Assembly (NCBI GenBank): GCA_043736395.1
Contig: JAYTCQ010000032.1
Span: 1 to 63,134 of the forward strand
Source: JAFDVL01 sp043736395
Lineage (GTDB): Bacteria; Acidobacteriota; Blastocatellia; RBC074
Reading direction: 5' to 3'
DNA length: 63,134 nucleotides
Of this stretch, positions 26,949 through 35,840 are shown one piece after another. Position 1 is the first letter of the stretch. Each line of letters opens with the position of its first letter. The translations under genes and the position numbers were made by a program. The notes beneath the pieces were generated by a model. The model saw only the letters and a list, made by a program, of their open reading frames with translations, searched no databases and was not told the DNA's origin.

Positions 26949-27536
26949 ATGAATCGAACAATGATGACAATCAGCGCTTTCGCTTTGTTTGCGCTAACGA
27001 TTATGGGGATGTCCTGCGCCACATCCACGCAGGCTAATAAAGCGACAACCGAAGCTGCAGCCGCCGCTACGGTCGCTAATGATCCAGCTCAACATGCTGA
27101 TCATGCTGAAGACGATGGTGTCCCACGTATTGCTCCGGCAGATGCCGTAGCCTTGGTTAAAAGTGGCAAAGCTTTGGTCATCGACACGCGTGATGAAGCA
27201 AGTTTCACTGCGATGCACATCGCTGGCGCTATTAATGTGCCTTATAAAGAATTTGTAGATAAAACCAATAAAGCACTGCCAAAAGATAAAGAGTTAATTT
27301 TTTATTGTACCTGACCAAGCGAACACACAAGCGCCGGTTCGGCTGCTATTTTGATGAAAGACGGATATAAAAATGTTCACGCTCTGTTAGGTGGGTTGTA
27401 TGGCTACAAAGATGCCGGTGGAGAAGTTATCCAGGCTCCTGCGCCGCCCGCACCACCAGCCGCCAGCCCGAGCGCGGGGGCTGCACCTGCGCCTGAAGCA
27501 AAAGCTACAGACGCTGCGAAGCCAAAGAAACAGTAA
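26949..27536 (+). CDS. Exported rhodanese-like protein, candidate selenoprotein (in-frame TGA at codon 122)
   Basis: A single frame runs from the ATG at 26949 (AAAGGA upstream) to the TAA at 27534-27536 and is interrupted only by TGA at 27312-27314. Read through, it gives 195 residues. The N-terminus is a signal peptide with a possible lipobox (IMGMSC). The rhodanese domain spans 60-158: 'ALVIDTRDEASFTAMHIAGAINVPY', then 'LIFYCT-TGA-PSEHTSAGSAAILM', then 'GYKNVHALLGGLYGY'. Relatives with this loop read YCxCP, so the TGA stands exactly at the second cysteine of the active-site CxC. A 7-bp hairpin follows. The tail is rich in P and A. It should act outside the cytoplasm in sulfur or selenium transfer or thiol redox chemistry. 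Confidence 0.88.
27312..27347 (+). promoter_or_regulatory. Candidate bacterial SECIS element in the rhodanese gene
   Basis: Downstream of the TGA, GCCG (27333-27336) pairs with CGGC (27340-27343) around a GTT loop. It is extended by AGC (27330-27332) with GCT (27345-27347) across one bulged T at 27344. The loop starts with G and is 22 bases from the TGA, nearly the same as the 21 in the DUF1573 gene. Confidence 0.78.
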
Positions 27537-27559
27537 AATCGAAATAAGATTTGCTTATT

Positions 27560-27598
27560 AATAGTCTCAACGAAGAAAATTTCGTTGAGACTATTTTT
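27560..27598. terminator. Bidirectional terminator
   Basis: A 15-bp perfect stem, AATAGTCTCAACGAA (27560-27574) with its complement at 27581-27595, followed by T-rich sequence. It serves the rhodanese gene and, in the other direction, the DUF4087 gene. Confidence 0.9.
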
Positions 27599-27998
27599 AT
27601 TTTGGCTCTTTCAGTAAGTGATCCTTACGACAAGCTGCCAGCGGACGGGCATATGCGCTTTTAATTTCTATTACTTCGTGAGTCTTTCGATTCACTTTGA
27701 CTCGCAAGCAGGCACATCCATAACCGTAATTGACATTTGTTTTTATCCATTGTTTCGGCTTGAAGTCAGGCCAATCGCCATCAGCTTGATGGCCACCTTG
27801 CACTCCGATAATCCATTCTCCATCACGATCCTTGAGCCAGGCATTCGCGGGAGTAGGATTACTAAACCATCCGCAGCGTGTTTCAAATTCGCTCATCGCA
27901 GATTCAGAGGTACTGAACTGACCTGTCGAAAAAATTATTACGATGAAGAGCAAAAACTTGAACGTGCTGAAATGGAATTGCTTTTGTCGGGTTTTCAT
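27597..27998 (-). CDS. Exported DUF4087 family protein
   Basis: About 133 residues from an ATG at 27998 that gives a clear signal peptide (FLLFIVIIFSTGQ); a nine-residue upstream extension to 28025 is possible. The mature part contains 'ETRCGWFSNPTPANAWLKDRDG', then 'GYGCACLRVKV', then 'ARPLAACRKD', with cysteines spaced as in DUF4087. This family of small secreted proteins is uncharacterised; the paired cysteines suggest disulfides. Confidence 0.85.
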   Translation of the reverse strand: MKTRQKQFHFSTFKFLLFIVIIFSTGQFSTSESAMSEFETRCGWFSNPTPANAWLKDRDGEWIIGVQGGHQADGDWPDFKPKQWIKTNVNYGYGCACLRVKVNRKTHEVIEIKSAYARPLAACRKDHLLKEPK

Positions 27999-28083
27999 AT
28001 TTTTTCCAAATAAATCTTTGTCCAAGAGCTACATAAAGTTAGAATCCTCCGCTTCTCTCATTGCGGATGTGCGGTCGGGGAGA

Positions 28084-28121
28084 AAAGAAAAAGGACACCC
28101 AATAGATGTCCGTTTTCTTTT
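28084..28121 (-). terminator. Terminator of the tRNA-Leu gene
   Basis: A GGACA/TGTCC stem flanked by complementary A- and T-rich stretches, located 10 bases after the tRNA 3' end on the minus strand and ending in T-rich sequence in that direction. Confidence 0.8.
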
Positions 28122-28130
28122 TCTAAATGT

Positions 28131-28218
28131 TGGTGCCGAGGGCGGGAATCGAACCCGCACGGAGACAAGCTCCAACGGATTTTAAGTCCGTTGCGTCTAC
28201 CAGTTCCGCCACCCCGGC
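28131..28218 (-). tRNA. tRNA-Leu (anticodon TAA), CCA encoded
   Basis: The reverse complement begins GCCGGGGTGGCGGAACTGG and ends CCTCGGCACCA. The acceptor arm pairs GCCGGGG with CCTCGGC (one G-T). The anticodon loop CTTAAAA gives TAA. The long variable arm (class II) and the T arm GCGGGTTCGATTCCCGC are both intact. Length is 88 bases with the CCA. Confidence 0.97.
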
Positions 28219-28229
28219 ACAGGCTGCAA

Positions 28230-28258
28230 AGTTTAAGCCTTCAACTCAAAGGTTGCAA
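28230..28258 (-). promoter_or_regulatory. Likely sigma-70 promoter of tRNA-Leu
   Basis: On the minus strand, TTGCAA (28253-28258) and TAAACT (28230-28235) are 17 bases apart, with the tRNA starting 12 bases after the -10 box. Confidence 0.45.
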
Positions 28259-28266
28259 GTGACGCT

Positions 28267-29364
28267 ATGAAAATTTTATCAGTTTTTGGAACCCGCCCCG
28301 AAGCTATCAAGATGGCTCCCGTTCTCACTGAACTAAATAAGTATCCTGAAATCACCTCAATCGTCTGTGTGACAGCGCAGCACCGCGAAATGCTGGATCA
28401 AGTCTTGGAACTTTTCGAGATCAAACCTGACTACGATTTGAGTATTATGAAGCCTAATCAATCGCTCAGCGAAATCACTGCGCGAGCCTTAACGAAATTG
28501 GATGAAGTCTTAACCAAAGAAAAACCGGATTGGGTGCTGGTGCAGGGCGATACGACGACAGCGATGGTCGGAGCGCTCGCTGCTTTTTACCACCAAATCA
28601 AAGTCGGACACGTCGAAGCGGGATTACGTTCCTTCGATAAATATCAGCCGTTCCCTGAAGAAATTAATCGAAAAATTGCGACGAGCATCAGCGACTTACA
28701 TTTCGCTCCAACGGAAGTTTCCAAACAAAACCTCATCCGCGAAGGTGTCAACGAAGCAAACATTTTAGTCACCGGAAATACCGTGATTGATGCGTTGTTG
28801 CTAGTTGCCGACAAATCGTACGATTGGGAATCTTCGCCGTTGTCAGCAATTCCGCGTAACAAAAAAATAATTCTGGTGACAGCCCATCGACGCGAAAACC
28901 ACGGCGAACCATTGCACAACATTTGTGCAGCCCTGCGCACACTCGCCGAACAATTTTCCGATGTGCAAATCGTCTACCCCGTACACCTAAATCCCAACGT
29001 CCAAAAAATCGTCCGCGCTACACTGGGCAATATTTCGAATGTCACATTACTCAAGCCGCTGAAATATTTACCGCTTGTCCATTTGATGAAGCAATCCTAT
29101 TTCGTCATCACCGATTCCGGCGGCATTCAAGAAGAAGCCCCAGGACTTGGCAAGCCTGTCTTAGTCCTGCGCGAAGTCACCGAACGCCCCGAAGGCGTCA
29201 CCGCCGGAACCGTCAAATTAGTCGGTACGGATACTGAAACAATTCTACGCGAAGCTACGAATTTGTTAACGAATGAAGCGGCATATCAATCAATGTCACA
29301 AGCGGTGAATCCGTATGGCGATGGTCAGGCGAGCGTCAGGATTGTTGAGCGATTGATGGTGTAA
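28267..29364 (+). CDS. wecB: UDP-N-acetylglucosamine 2-epimerase (non-hydrolysing)
   Basis: The protein has 365 residues, normal length. It interconverts UDP-GlcNAc and UDP-ManNAc for surface polysaccharides. Signatures include the start 'MKILSVFGTRPEAIKMAPV', 'VTAQHREMLDQVLELF', 'VQGDTTTAMVGALAAFY', 'VGHVEAGLRSFDKYQPFPEE' and the C-terminal 'ITDSGGIQEEAPGLGKPVLVLR'. It is not next to the polysaccharide cluster at the right of the window. The 40 bases upstream are shared with the divergent tRNA promoter. Confidence 0.95.
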   Translation: MKILSVFGTRPEAIKMAPVLTELNKYPEITSIVCVTAQHREMLDQVLELFEIKPDYDLSIMKPNQSLSEITARALTKLDEVLTKEKPDWVLVQGDTTTAMVGALAAFYHQIKVGHVEAGLRSFDKYQPFPEEINRKIATSISDLHFAPTEVSKQNLIREGVNEANILVTGNTVIDALLLVADKSYDWESSPLSAIPRNKKIILVTAHRRENHGEPLHNICAALRTLAEQFSDVQIVYPVHLNPNVQKIVRATLGNISNVTLLKPLKYLPLVHLMKQSYFVITDSGGIQEEAPGLGKPVLVLREVTERPEGVTAGTVKLVGTDTETILREATNLLTNEAAYQSMSQAVNPYGDGQASVRIVERLMV

Positions 29365-29384
29365 ATAAAAACAGGAGTAATCTG

Positions 29385-32300
29385 TTAGAGAGATTGTAAA
29401 GAGGGGTTATAAATAAGGCGAAATCCGGTCGCATCATCATGGAAAGATGGAGACGCACTTCCGCGAGCTGTAGCGCGTGCAACTACCTTGTGACTATTCC
29501 AAGAACCGCCTCGTAGTACCCGTCTTTCATGGAGTAGTAAGTTTTCAGCTCTTTCTTCAATTGTAGGTTTGTAATAACTACTTAAACACCATTCCGATAC
29601 GTTTCCACTCATATCCATAACACCTTCAGGTGAAGCGCCATTTGGGAAGATACCTACTGCACAAGTCATGTTAATTTCAGTATCGATGGTGTTGCCTTTT
29701 GCTGGATCATACGTGCCTTTGTATGGATAGGAGTATCCCGTTGTACCGCGTGCTGCTTTTTCCCATTCAAACTCGGTTGGCAATCGTACTACCCATTCAC
29801 TTACATTTTTCAGGTTATATCCACCACCTAGTCGCCACGAAAGCCAGCGACAGAATGCCATTGCTTGATACCAGTTAACCGTTTCGCGTGGATGGTTTGT
29901 ATATGGATAATCATAATATTTTGCAGCTTGAATGGGCATCTGTTGCTTGTCATCAGATACCGACCAACCTTCAAACCAGCGTTTATCGCTAAAGCCTTGA
30001 GTGTCGTCCAAAAACGTTTGGAACTGTGCGTAAGTTATTGGGTAACAGCTTATTTTAAAAGTTGAAAGCTTAAGAATTTTTGGTCTAGCAGCATATTCTT
30101 CCTTACTTCCGTACTGAAATTCGCCATCAGTGATCTCTACCCAATCAATCTGAGGCAGGGCATCAGGCTTAACCCCTATCAATCCAATCGCACGTCCTAT
30201 GGCAGCACGAGCGCGGGGATCATGTTCGTATTGCAAGTCATTTAAGCGCGGAACCCAGAGTTTACGCAAAATATCCTTGGTACTCTCAGGGGTTTCTGCA
30301 CCGCTTCGGATAATACACTTTGCGGCGACTTCGGGATTGGCATCGCTAAGCCAATTCAGGATGTTCGTACAATCATTGCCATAAAAACCTGCTAATAAGA
30401 TTGAGGGTTCCTCCAAATTTTTAGGTTCCCACCAACTTTCACGTCGCCAAATTTTTTTAGCTGGATCTTCCTCTTTTTGAAACAGATTATCCATAAACTT
30501 AGCAGCGAAATATTCCTGTAGAAGTTGATGCGAGAAACGTACCTGTTCATCGGTGCTGAGGATACTTGCGCTAACAGCTAGATAAAGCTGTTGGTCAGTT
30601 AAAATTTGTAGTGTCTCAGCTTTGGGTAGCGCGGTATTACGTAATTGCTGCATCTCAAAAGCTAGACACGCCAAGTCGTGGGTCAAATTTTCTTGCTCTT
30701 GAAGTACGGCTTCTTTTTTAGCCTGATTCAGTAAAGTCTTACGTTCGCGCAATAATAGTGCGTCTACGAAATCGCGGAACAGGTCTCCCTGATTTTTTGG
30801 TAATTCACCACGATGGAAATAAACGCTAGCTAGCATTTGCAGCATAAAAGGGTTTTGTGCCAAAACTAATAAGCTGGATGGATTTAGCCACTGCTGCCAA
30901 TGTTCATTACTCTCCTTATGCCAACTTTGGCAGAATTCTAGAGATACCTGTTCACTCAATGGCGTAATTTTTTGTGTAGATGTTTGTCGTTGGAATGTTT
31001 GAAGAAACGATATGAATTTTTGTGATGTTTCTTTTCCTATGAGTTCCCAAAATAACGCATTCCCTTTTTCATTTCCCAGATAGTTTCTGACAAATTTTTG
31101 AATCCTGAGTGGATCAAGCGGGATGATAACAATACGATTAAAATCAAGAAAGTCGCCTTTCTCGCCCTGTTCTAACTCGTCATCTGGTGCCATCATCCCG
31201 GCGACTCTTTTCTCATATTGGAAATCAAGATAATCATCTTTGTAATCTTGCTCACGACAGGAGACTACAGCCAGCAACTGTTTATTTTGATAAAGGAATT
31301 CTTGTACTTTGGGATATTTATTTTCGCGCTGGGCGATTGGTAATTCATTTAAGCCGTCCAGTAAAAGTGCAGCACGATTAGTGTCTAACAGTGTATTGAG
31401 ATGTTGACCTAGCTCACCCAATTGTGCAGCAATGAATTCGAGTAAGGACTGGTCAGGGATTGTCCACTCCCCTAAACGGACTAACAAAGGAATAGGTTTA
31501 AGAAAATTTTGCTTCGCTTCATCAACTAAATAATGCGCCAGTTTTCGAATTGTAGTCGTTTTGCCACCCCCAGGTTCGCCTAGTAAAACTGCCCGCCGAA
31601 GTTGCAGAATTTCTCCTACGACATTTTCGAAACGACGGATTGGTTGCTGACGATCTTTACCAATAGGTGTCAACTCGAAGACCATGTCCATTTGTGGTTG
31701 CGGCACATTTGATAGTGAGGTGCCTGCCATTGGTGTGTATCTGTCTATGTTGCGTAATTTTTTTTCCTCTATGTAATCCAGATAAGCTAATTCCAAAATG
31801 CGCTGGGCAGTAGTGGATGATATAGGAGTAGCACCTTGATTCAGATTGATGGTGATATTGCTATCTTTAATGTGCTGTAGCGCAATATTGCTTTTGCCTG
31901 ATTGGGTTGCGGTGATCGAGAAATTGTTCTGAAGTTCCTGCGACTTTAACGTAGAGTCGTTAGTGACAGGAGGCAAGTTTTGCAACGATGGCGTAAGAAG
32001 CAAATTATCTTTGATAAATTGGCAAAGCAGTCGATGTTGAAGCGCCGCTTTATTTTCAGGCTTCGCAATCGAGAAATGGTCTGAGAGCGGAATCTTAATT
32101 GACTCGCCAAAATAGCTGGCTCCAGAGAAAGGCTCAACTACTTGTTTTCGCCAGAGTTTCTTCAAGACAACAAATTGATCTTCGATTAACTCCTTGCCTT
32201 TGATCGAAATTGAATTCGCTTCCTTCAGGTTTTTGAATTCTTTGTCGAGTCCGTGGAGCCAAACATTGCTTTGCGAAAAACCCAAAGCTGCGGCTTGGGT

Positions 32301-32741
32301 GTGTCCAAGAAATTGAGCGAGTGGTGAAAGCCAGTCAGCATACGATGAACCGAGAGAAGGTGAGGCGACAAGAAATAATACAATGTCCGTTTTGCTTGCG
32401 ATTAAATCCGCAACTCGCTCTACCAGAAATTTTCTGACGACGATTCCACCCATGCTGTGACAGACGAAGATGATTTGCTTGCTTGTCAGAACTTTATCTA
32501 ATCGCATGAATTCTTTGAGCGAATCAACGACATCGCTCAAAGAATAACTGCCACTAAAAATTCCTGTTTGATAGGTGAAAACATAAATTCCAAGTGCGCC
32601 AAGATCAGATTCTTGGTTCAATAGCTCAGGCCAGTACGAGCCATTTTCATGCTTCCAGCAAGTTTCGCCGCTGGATAAAATTCCATGCACAAAAACAACT
32701 GAAGTGTCTGATGCGGGTTTTCTAAGCCATTCACCTTTCAT
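29385..32741 (-). CDS. Alpha/beta-hydrolase - NACHT NTPase - FGE-like fusion protein
   Basis: The protein has 1118 residues in three parts. Residues 10-250 form an alpha/beta hydrolase (PGAP1/DUF676 type): oxyanion motif 'VVFVHGILSSG', nucleophile serine 96 in 'CHSMGG', and 'SDHFSIAKP' with a likely catalytic histidine at 222. A linker with 'SNIALQHIKDSNITINLNQ' follows. The NACHT domain starts near 370: Walker A 'GEPGGGKTTT' (388-397) and Walker B 'AALLLDGLNELP' with D462. A helical stretch leads to a sulfatase-modifying-factor-like domain (863 to end: 'RLPTEFEWEKAARG', 'SGNVSEW', 'RVLRGGSWN', 'GFRL'). That domain lacks the cysteine pair expected of true formylglycine-generating enzyme, so it probably binds rather than catalyses. 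The layout of effector, STAND NTPase and C-terminal sensor fits a single-gene defence or signalling protein (inference). Confidence 0.9.
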   Translation of the reverse strand: MKGEWLRKPASDTSVVFVHGILSSGETCWKHENGSYWPELLNQESDLGALGIYVFTYQTGIFSGSYSLSDVVDSLKEFMRLDKVLTSKQIIFVCHSMGGIVVRKFLVERVADLIASKTDIVLFLVASPSLGSSYADWLSPLAQFLGHTQAAALGFSQSNVWLHGLDKEFKNLKEANSISIKGKELIEDQFVVLKKLWRKQVVEPFSGASYFGESIKIPLSDHFSIAKPENKAALQHRLLCQFIKDNLLLTPSLQNLPPVTNDSTLKSQELQNNFSITATQSGKSNIALQHIKDSNITINLNQGATPISSTTAQRILELAYLDYIEEKKLRNIDRYTPMAGTSLSNVPQPQMDMVFELTPIGKDRQQPIRRFENVVGEILQLRRAVLLGEPGGGKTTTIRKLAHYLVDEAKQNFLKPIPLLVRLGEWTIPDQSLLEFIAAQLGELGQHLNTLLDTNRAALLLDGLNELPIAQRENKYPKVQEFLYQNKQLLAVVSCREQDYKDDYLDFQYEKRVAGMMAPDDELEQGEKGDFLDFNRIVIIPLDPLRIQKFVRNYLGNEKGNALFWELIGKETSQKFISFLQTFQRQTSTQKITPLSEQVSLEFCQSWHKESNEHWQQWLNPSSLLVLAQNPFMLQMLASVYFHRGELPKNQGDLFRDFVDALLLRERKTLLNQAKKEAVLQEQENLTHDLACLAFEMQQLRNTALPKAETLQILTDQQLYLAVSASILSTDEQVRFSHQLLQEYFAAKFMDNLFQKEEDPAKKIWRRESWWEPKNLEEPSILLAGFYGNDCTNILNWLSDANPEVAAKCIIRSGAETPESTKDILRKLWVPRLNDLQYEHDPRARAAIGRAIGLIGVKPDALPQIDWVEITDGEFQYGSKEEYAARPKILKLSTFKISCYPITYAQFQTFLDDTQGFSDKRWFEGWSVSDDKQQMPIQAAKYYDYPYTNHPRETVNWYQAMAFCRWLSWRLGGGYNLKNVSEWVVRLPTEFEWEKAARGTTGYSYPYKGTYDPAKGNTIDTEINMTCAVGIFPNGASPEGVMDMSGNVSEWCLSSYYKPTIEERAENLLLHERRVLRGGSWNSHKVVARATARGSASPSFHDDATGFRLIYNPSLQSL

Positions 32742-32882
32742 GCTGAGAATGTTCTTTCATTAAAATTTGTGGAGTCCGCATCGTGAAACAAGTCCCCACA
32801 AATTGCAACAAGAAAAAGGGCGGACAATTACAACTATTGACGATAACGTTACGTGGCAGGCGGGGTGTTAATTTTTTACAGG

Positions 32883-33920
32883 TTATGGATGATTAAGATG
32901 CCGTGTGACAAATTCATCGTCATTGAGGTGAGGGTACGCTGCATAAATTCGATCAATTTCTTCCATCTGTCCGGGCGATAAATCTTCCTGCGGATCAAGA
33001 CACCAGCGACCTTGCATCAGTCCCTGTCTGCGCAACACTTCGTGCAATCCGGCGATGCAGCCGACGAAATTATTTTTTGCATCAAAGAACGCGGCATTTG
33101 AATCCGTGATTTCTGCGGAACGGGCGAGGACTTCAAAGGCGTTTCCGTTCGTACGTGCTGCCTTGATTTCATTGAGCAATTCGACGGCACGTTTTGTCCA
33201 CACTGCCCAGTGTCCAAGCAAGCCTCCTGCGAAGCGCAAATGTTTTCCACTCATGCGAAATTCGGTCAATAAATCGGCTACGATATTGTCATCATTTCCG
33301 GTATAAAGCGCGATGTCTTTTTCGCATCCGCTGTCGGCAAGAGCGCGTACGACATCAAGCGTTTGGTAGCGATTGAATGGCGCAATTTTTACGGCGGCGA
33401 TATTTTCGATGACAAAAAAATCACGCCAAAATTCGTAGCTCAACAATCGTCCGCCGACTGCTGGTTGCAAATAAAATCCAATCAGTGGAATTTCTTCGGC
33501 GATGATCCGGCAATGTTGTATCAGCTCTGGTTCCGTTGCTTCGCGCAGAGCTGCCAGGCTGATCAGTCCGGCGTCATAACCAGTTTCGCGGGCAAAAATG
33601 GCTTCGTATTTTGCCTGCTTTGCCTCGCCACAAATTCCAGCAATTTTCACGAGACGTTTGTGGTTTGCATTTTCATAAGTACGCATCGCCTCTGCCGCGA
33701 GTTGTAAGACGAGTTCGAATAATCCGATCTGCGCATCACGAATCGCAAATTGTGTAGTATGTACGCCAACCGCGATGCCACCTGCGCCGGCAGCGCAATA
33801 ATAATTTGTCAGCCCAACCTGACGGCGTTCATCAAGTTTGCGTTCGGCGGTCAACGCCAGCGGATGCGCGGGGATGACGATGCCATCCAACAAGGTCTCG
33901 CGAATAATTGAATCCAACAC
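32883..33920 (-). CDS. Dihydrodipicolinate synthase family aldolase
   Basis: The protein has 345 residues. It is a class I aldolase of the DapA/N-acetylneuraminate lyase superfamily: 'GAGGIAVGVHTTQF' stands at the substrate carboxylate site, 'IGFYLQPAVGG' carries the conserved tyrosine, and 'AAVKIAPFNRYQTLDVV' carries the Schiff-base lysine. It is longer than biosynthetic DapA and unlikely to make lysine. It ends a four-gene minus-strand operon and starts 12 bases after the preceding gene. It probably cleaves a keto-sugar-acid derivative made by its neighbours (inference). Confidence 0.87.
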   Translation of the reverse strand: MLDSIIRETLLDGIVIPAHPLALTAERKLDERRQVGLTNYYCAAGAGGIAVGVHTTQFAIRDAQIGLFELVLQLAAEAMRTYENANHKRLVKIAGICGEAKQAKYEAIFARETGYDAGLISLAALREATEPELIQHCRIIAEEIPLIGFYLQPAVGGRLLSYEFWRDFFVIENIAAVKIAPFNRYQTLDVVRALADSGCEKDIALYTGNDDNIVADLLTEFRMSGKHLRFAGGLLGHWAVWTKRAVELLNEIKAARTNGNAFEVLARSAEITDSNAAFFDAKNNFVGCIAGLHEVLRRQGLMQGRWCLDPQEDLSPGQMEEIDRIYAAYPHLNDDEFVTRHLNHP

Positions 33921-33932
33921 TTTTTCTCCTTC

Positions 33933-34955
33933 TCAAAACTTTCCATCGGTGACTTCAAATTTCGTCGGTTTATTCAAACTCGCGCCGCCGATCTCGACCC
34001 AGTGCGCGACCATTTCCATCAGCGTTTTTGAAGCGACTGACGGATTACCAAGCAACGAATGGCACAACGCCGCGTTGTTGAGCAAAGCGAAGGGTGAAGG
34101 CTCGCCGTAATAAATCGCGCTTCGTTGAAATCGCTGCGCAAAAAATTCTGCGGCGGATTGCGTCGAAATTATTTCTGATCCGGTGACATTCAATATGCGT
34201 GGCGGCGACTCACAAAGCTCAACACTGCGCAGCGCGTAAGAATTCGCATCGCCTTGCCAGATTACATTGAATGCTGCGACGGAAAGATTGACAGGCTGAC
34301 CTGCGAAAACTTTTTGGGCAATGTCCACCAATACGCCGTAGCGCAAATCTACCGCGTAATTCAGACGAAAAATTAGACAACGTGTTCCGCGTTCGTATGA
34401 GAAATATTCAAAGATTCGTTCGCGCCCCAGGCACGATTGTGCATATTCGCCTTGTGGCCCAAGCGTATCACTTTCAACCGAACCGCCTGAAGCTGGGCTG
34501 ACGAACGGATACACATTGCCTGTCGAAAAAGCGACGATGCGCGAAGTGTGAAAACGTTCGGCTACGAGCGCAGGCACATACGTGTTGCTCGCCCAAGTCA
34601 GATCAGTTCTTTCGGTCGAACCAAATTTTCTCCCGGCCAAAAAGTAAACATTTTCGCAATCAGGCAATTGATTGATCTGCATTCGGTCAAGCAAATCGCA
34701 AGCGATGGTTTCGACTCCGATGCTATCCAATTCATTGCGTGAAGCAGTCGACGAAAATCGTGAGACGGCAATCACGCGGCGTTTGATATTCGCGTCATCA
34801 GTTGCCTGTTTGATGCGCCGCGCCAGTGACGGCCCCATCTTGCCGCCTGCACCCAGAATCATTACGTCGCCGGACAAACGGCGCAGGCAATCCACGTCGG
34901 CGGCGGAAGGCGCAGCCAATAATTCTTCGAGTTGTGATTCGTTAGAAATTAGCAT
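33933..34955 (-). CDS. NAD-dependent epimerase/dehydratase family protein
   Basis: The protein has 340 residues. The Rossmann fold is seen from 'VMILGAGGKMGPSLARRIK', a GxGGxxG-type dinucleotide site that replaces the usual TGxxGxxG. 'STGNVYPF' and 'YAQSCLGRERIFEYF' are at the SDR serine and tyrosine positions, with no lysine three residues after the tyrosine visible, so the catalytic triad may be altered. It lies within the operon. Substrate unknown. Confidence 0.83.
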   Translation of the reverse strand: MLISNESQLEELLAAPSAADVDCLRRLSGDVMILGAGGKMGPSLARRIKQATDDANIKRRVIAVSRFSSTASRNELDSIGVETIACDLLDRMQINQLPDCENVYFLAGRKFGSTERTDLTWASNTYVPALVAERFHTSRIVAFSTGNVYPFVSPASGGSVESDTLGPQGEYAQSCLGRERIFEYFSYERGTRCLIFRLNYAVDLRYGVLVDIAQKVFAGQPVNLSVAAFNVIWQGDANSYALRSVELCESPPRILNVTGSEIISTQSAAEFFAQRFQRSAIYYGEPSPFALLNNAALCHSLLGNPSVASKTLMEMVAHWVEIGGASLNKPTKFEVTDGKF

Positions 34956-34963
34956 TTTTTTGA

Positions 34964-35833
34964 TTAGCCGAACTCTGGCCCCAGAATTCCAAACTGTTTT
35001 TCAGGCAATCCCGGATAAGAATTTTCGCCACGATACATCCGTATAAATGGACGCTGTGCCTGGAAGTCAATGGATTCAAGCCACGTGCGCCAATCCATTG
35101 CATGATGCGTAGCGTCAAGGATAAATTGTTTGCCTCTTTGTTGATTTAGACACGCGCTCACAAGCTGGCGCGCTGTTGTCTGGTAGTGCGCGATCACTGG
35201 TCCCAAATGCTCAGCATTGTGTCCGTGTCGCCCAAAACAATATCCCGTGATTAGTCCTTGTTGTTCAATTACCCAAGCATATTCGGGCGCGCCTGCGAAC
35301 ATCCATTCCAACAAAACGCGGCGATCCGCACCGAACACTTCACAATCAAGGCGAAGTACAGCAGGAAAATCTTCGTGTGTCATCGGACGCGCCGGATTGG
35401 CTTGTTTTATCAGGCCTTCACGCGGAACCAGAATTTCCATTCGGCTCAGACTGTATTCATCAAAAAAATTGAGTTGCCGATAAACGCGGTGTCCCGCCGG
35501 AGTCGCGTCCAATCGAATGGATCGCACGTCTTTCAGTACGGCGAGAACTTCCTCCACTAGCATCGTACCAATCCCGTTCCCGCGTGCAGCGGGATCAACC
35601 AACACCATCCCCACCCAACTAAAAAGATGTTCGTAATTCACGGTAGCAACTGTGCCAATCACTTGACCGTCAATAATGGCGACGCGGCAACCGTGCGGGC
35701 TGAGTATGAGGAACATTTCCCAGTCGCGGCGCACTTGATTCCAGCCACTCGCGCGGCAAAGACGCAATCCGGCCTCAATGTCGGATTGACGCATTTCACG
35801 AAAGCTCACTGCGATTTCTGAGGGTAAGCTCAT
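34964..35833 (-). CDS. GNAT family N-acetyltransferase, two-domain
   Basis: The protein has 289 residues. The first half (5-140) is a GNAT domain with 'VSFREMRQSDIEAGLRLC' and the acetyl-CoA loop 'VDPAARGNGIGTMLVEEVL' (QxxGxG/A type). The second half (about 165-280) is a second, weaker GNAT-like fold, as in a known tandem GNAT group. It starts seven bases after the enolase-family gene and is co-transcribed with it. Likely acylates a small molecule of the same pathway. Confidence 0.88.
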   Translation of the reverse strand: MSLPSEIAVSFREMRQSDIEAGLRLCRASGWNQVRRDWEMFLILSPHGCRVAIIDGQVIGTVATVNYEHLFSWVGMVLVDPAARGNGIGTMLVEEVLAVLKDVRSIRLDATPAGHRVYRQLNFFDEYSLSRMEILVPREGLIKQANPARPMTHEDFPAVLRLDCEVFGADRRVLLEWMFAGAPEYAWVIEQQGLITGYCFGRHGHNAEHLGPVIAHYQTTARQLVSACLNQQRGKQFILDATHHAMDWRTWLESIDFQAQRPFIRMYRGENSYPGLPEKQFGILGPEFG

Positions 35834-35840
35834 GCTTCAC

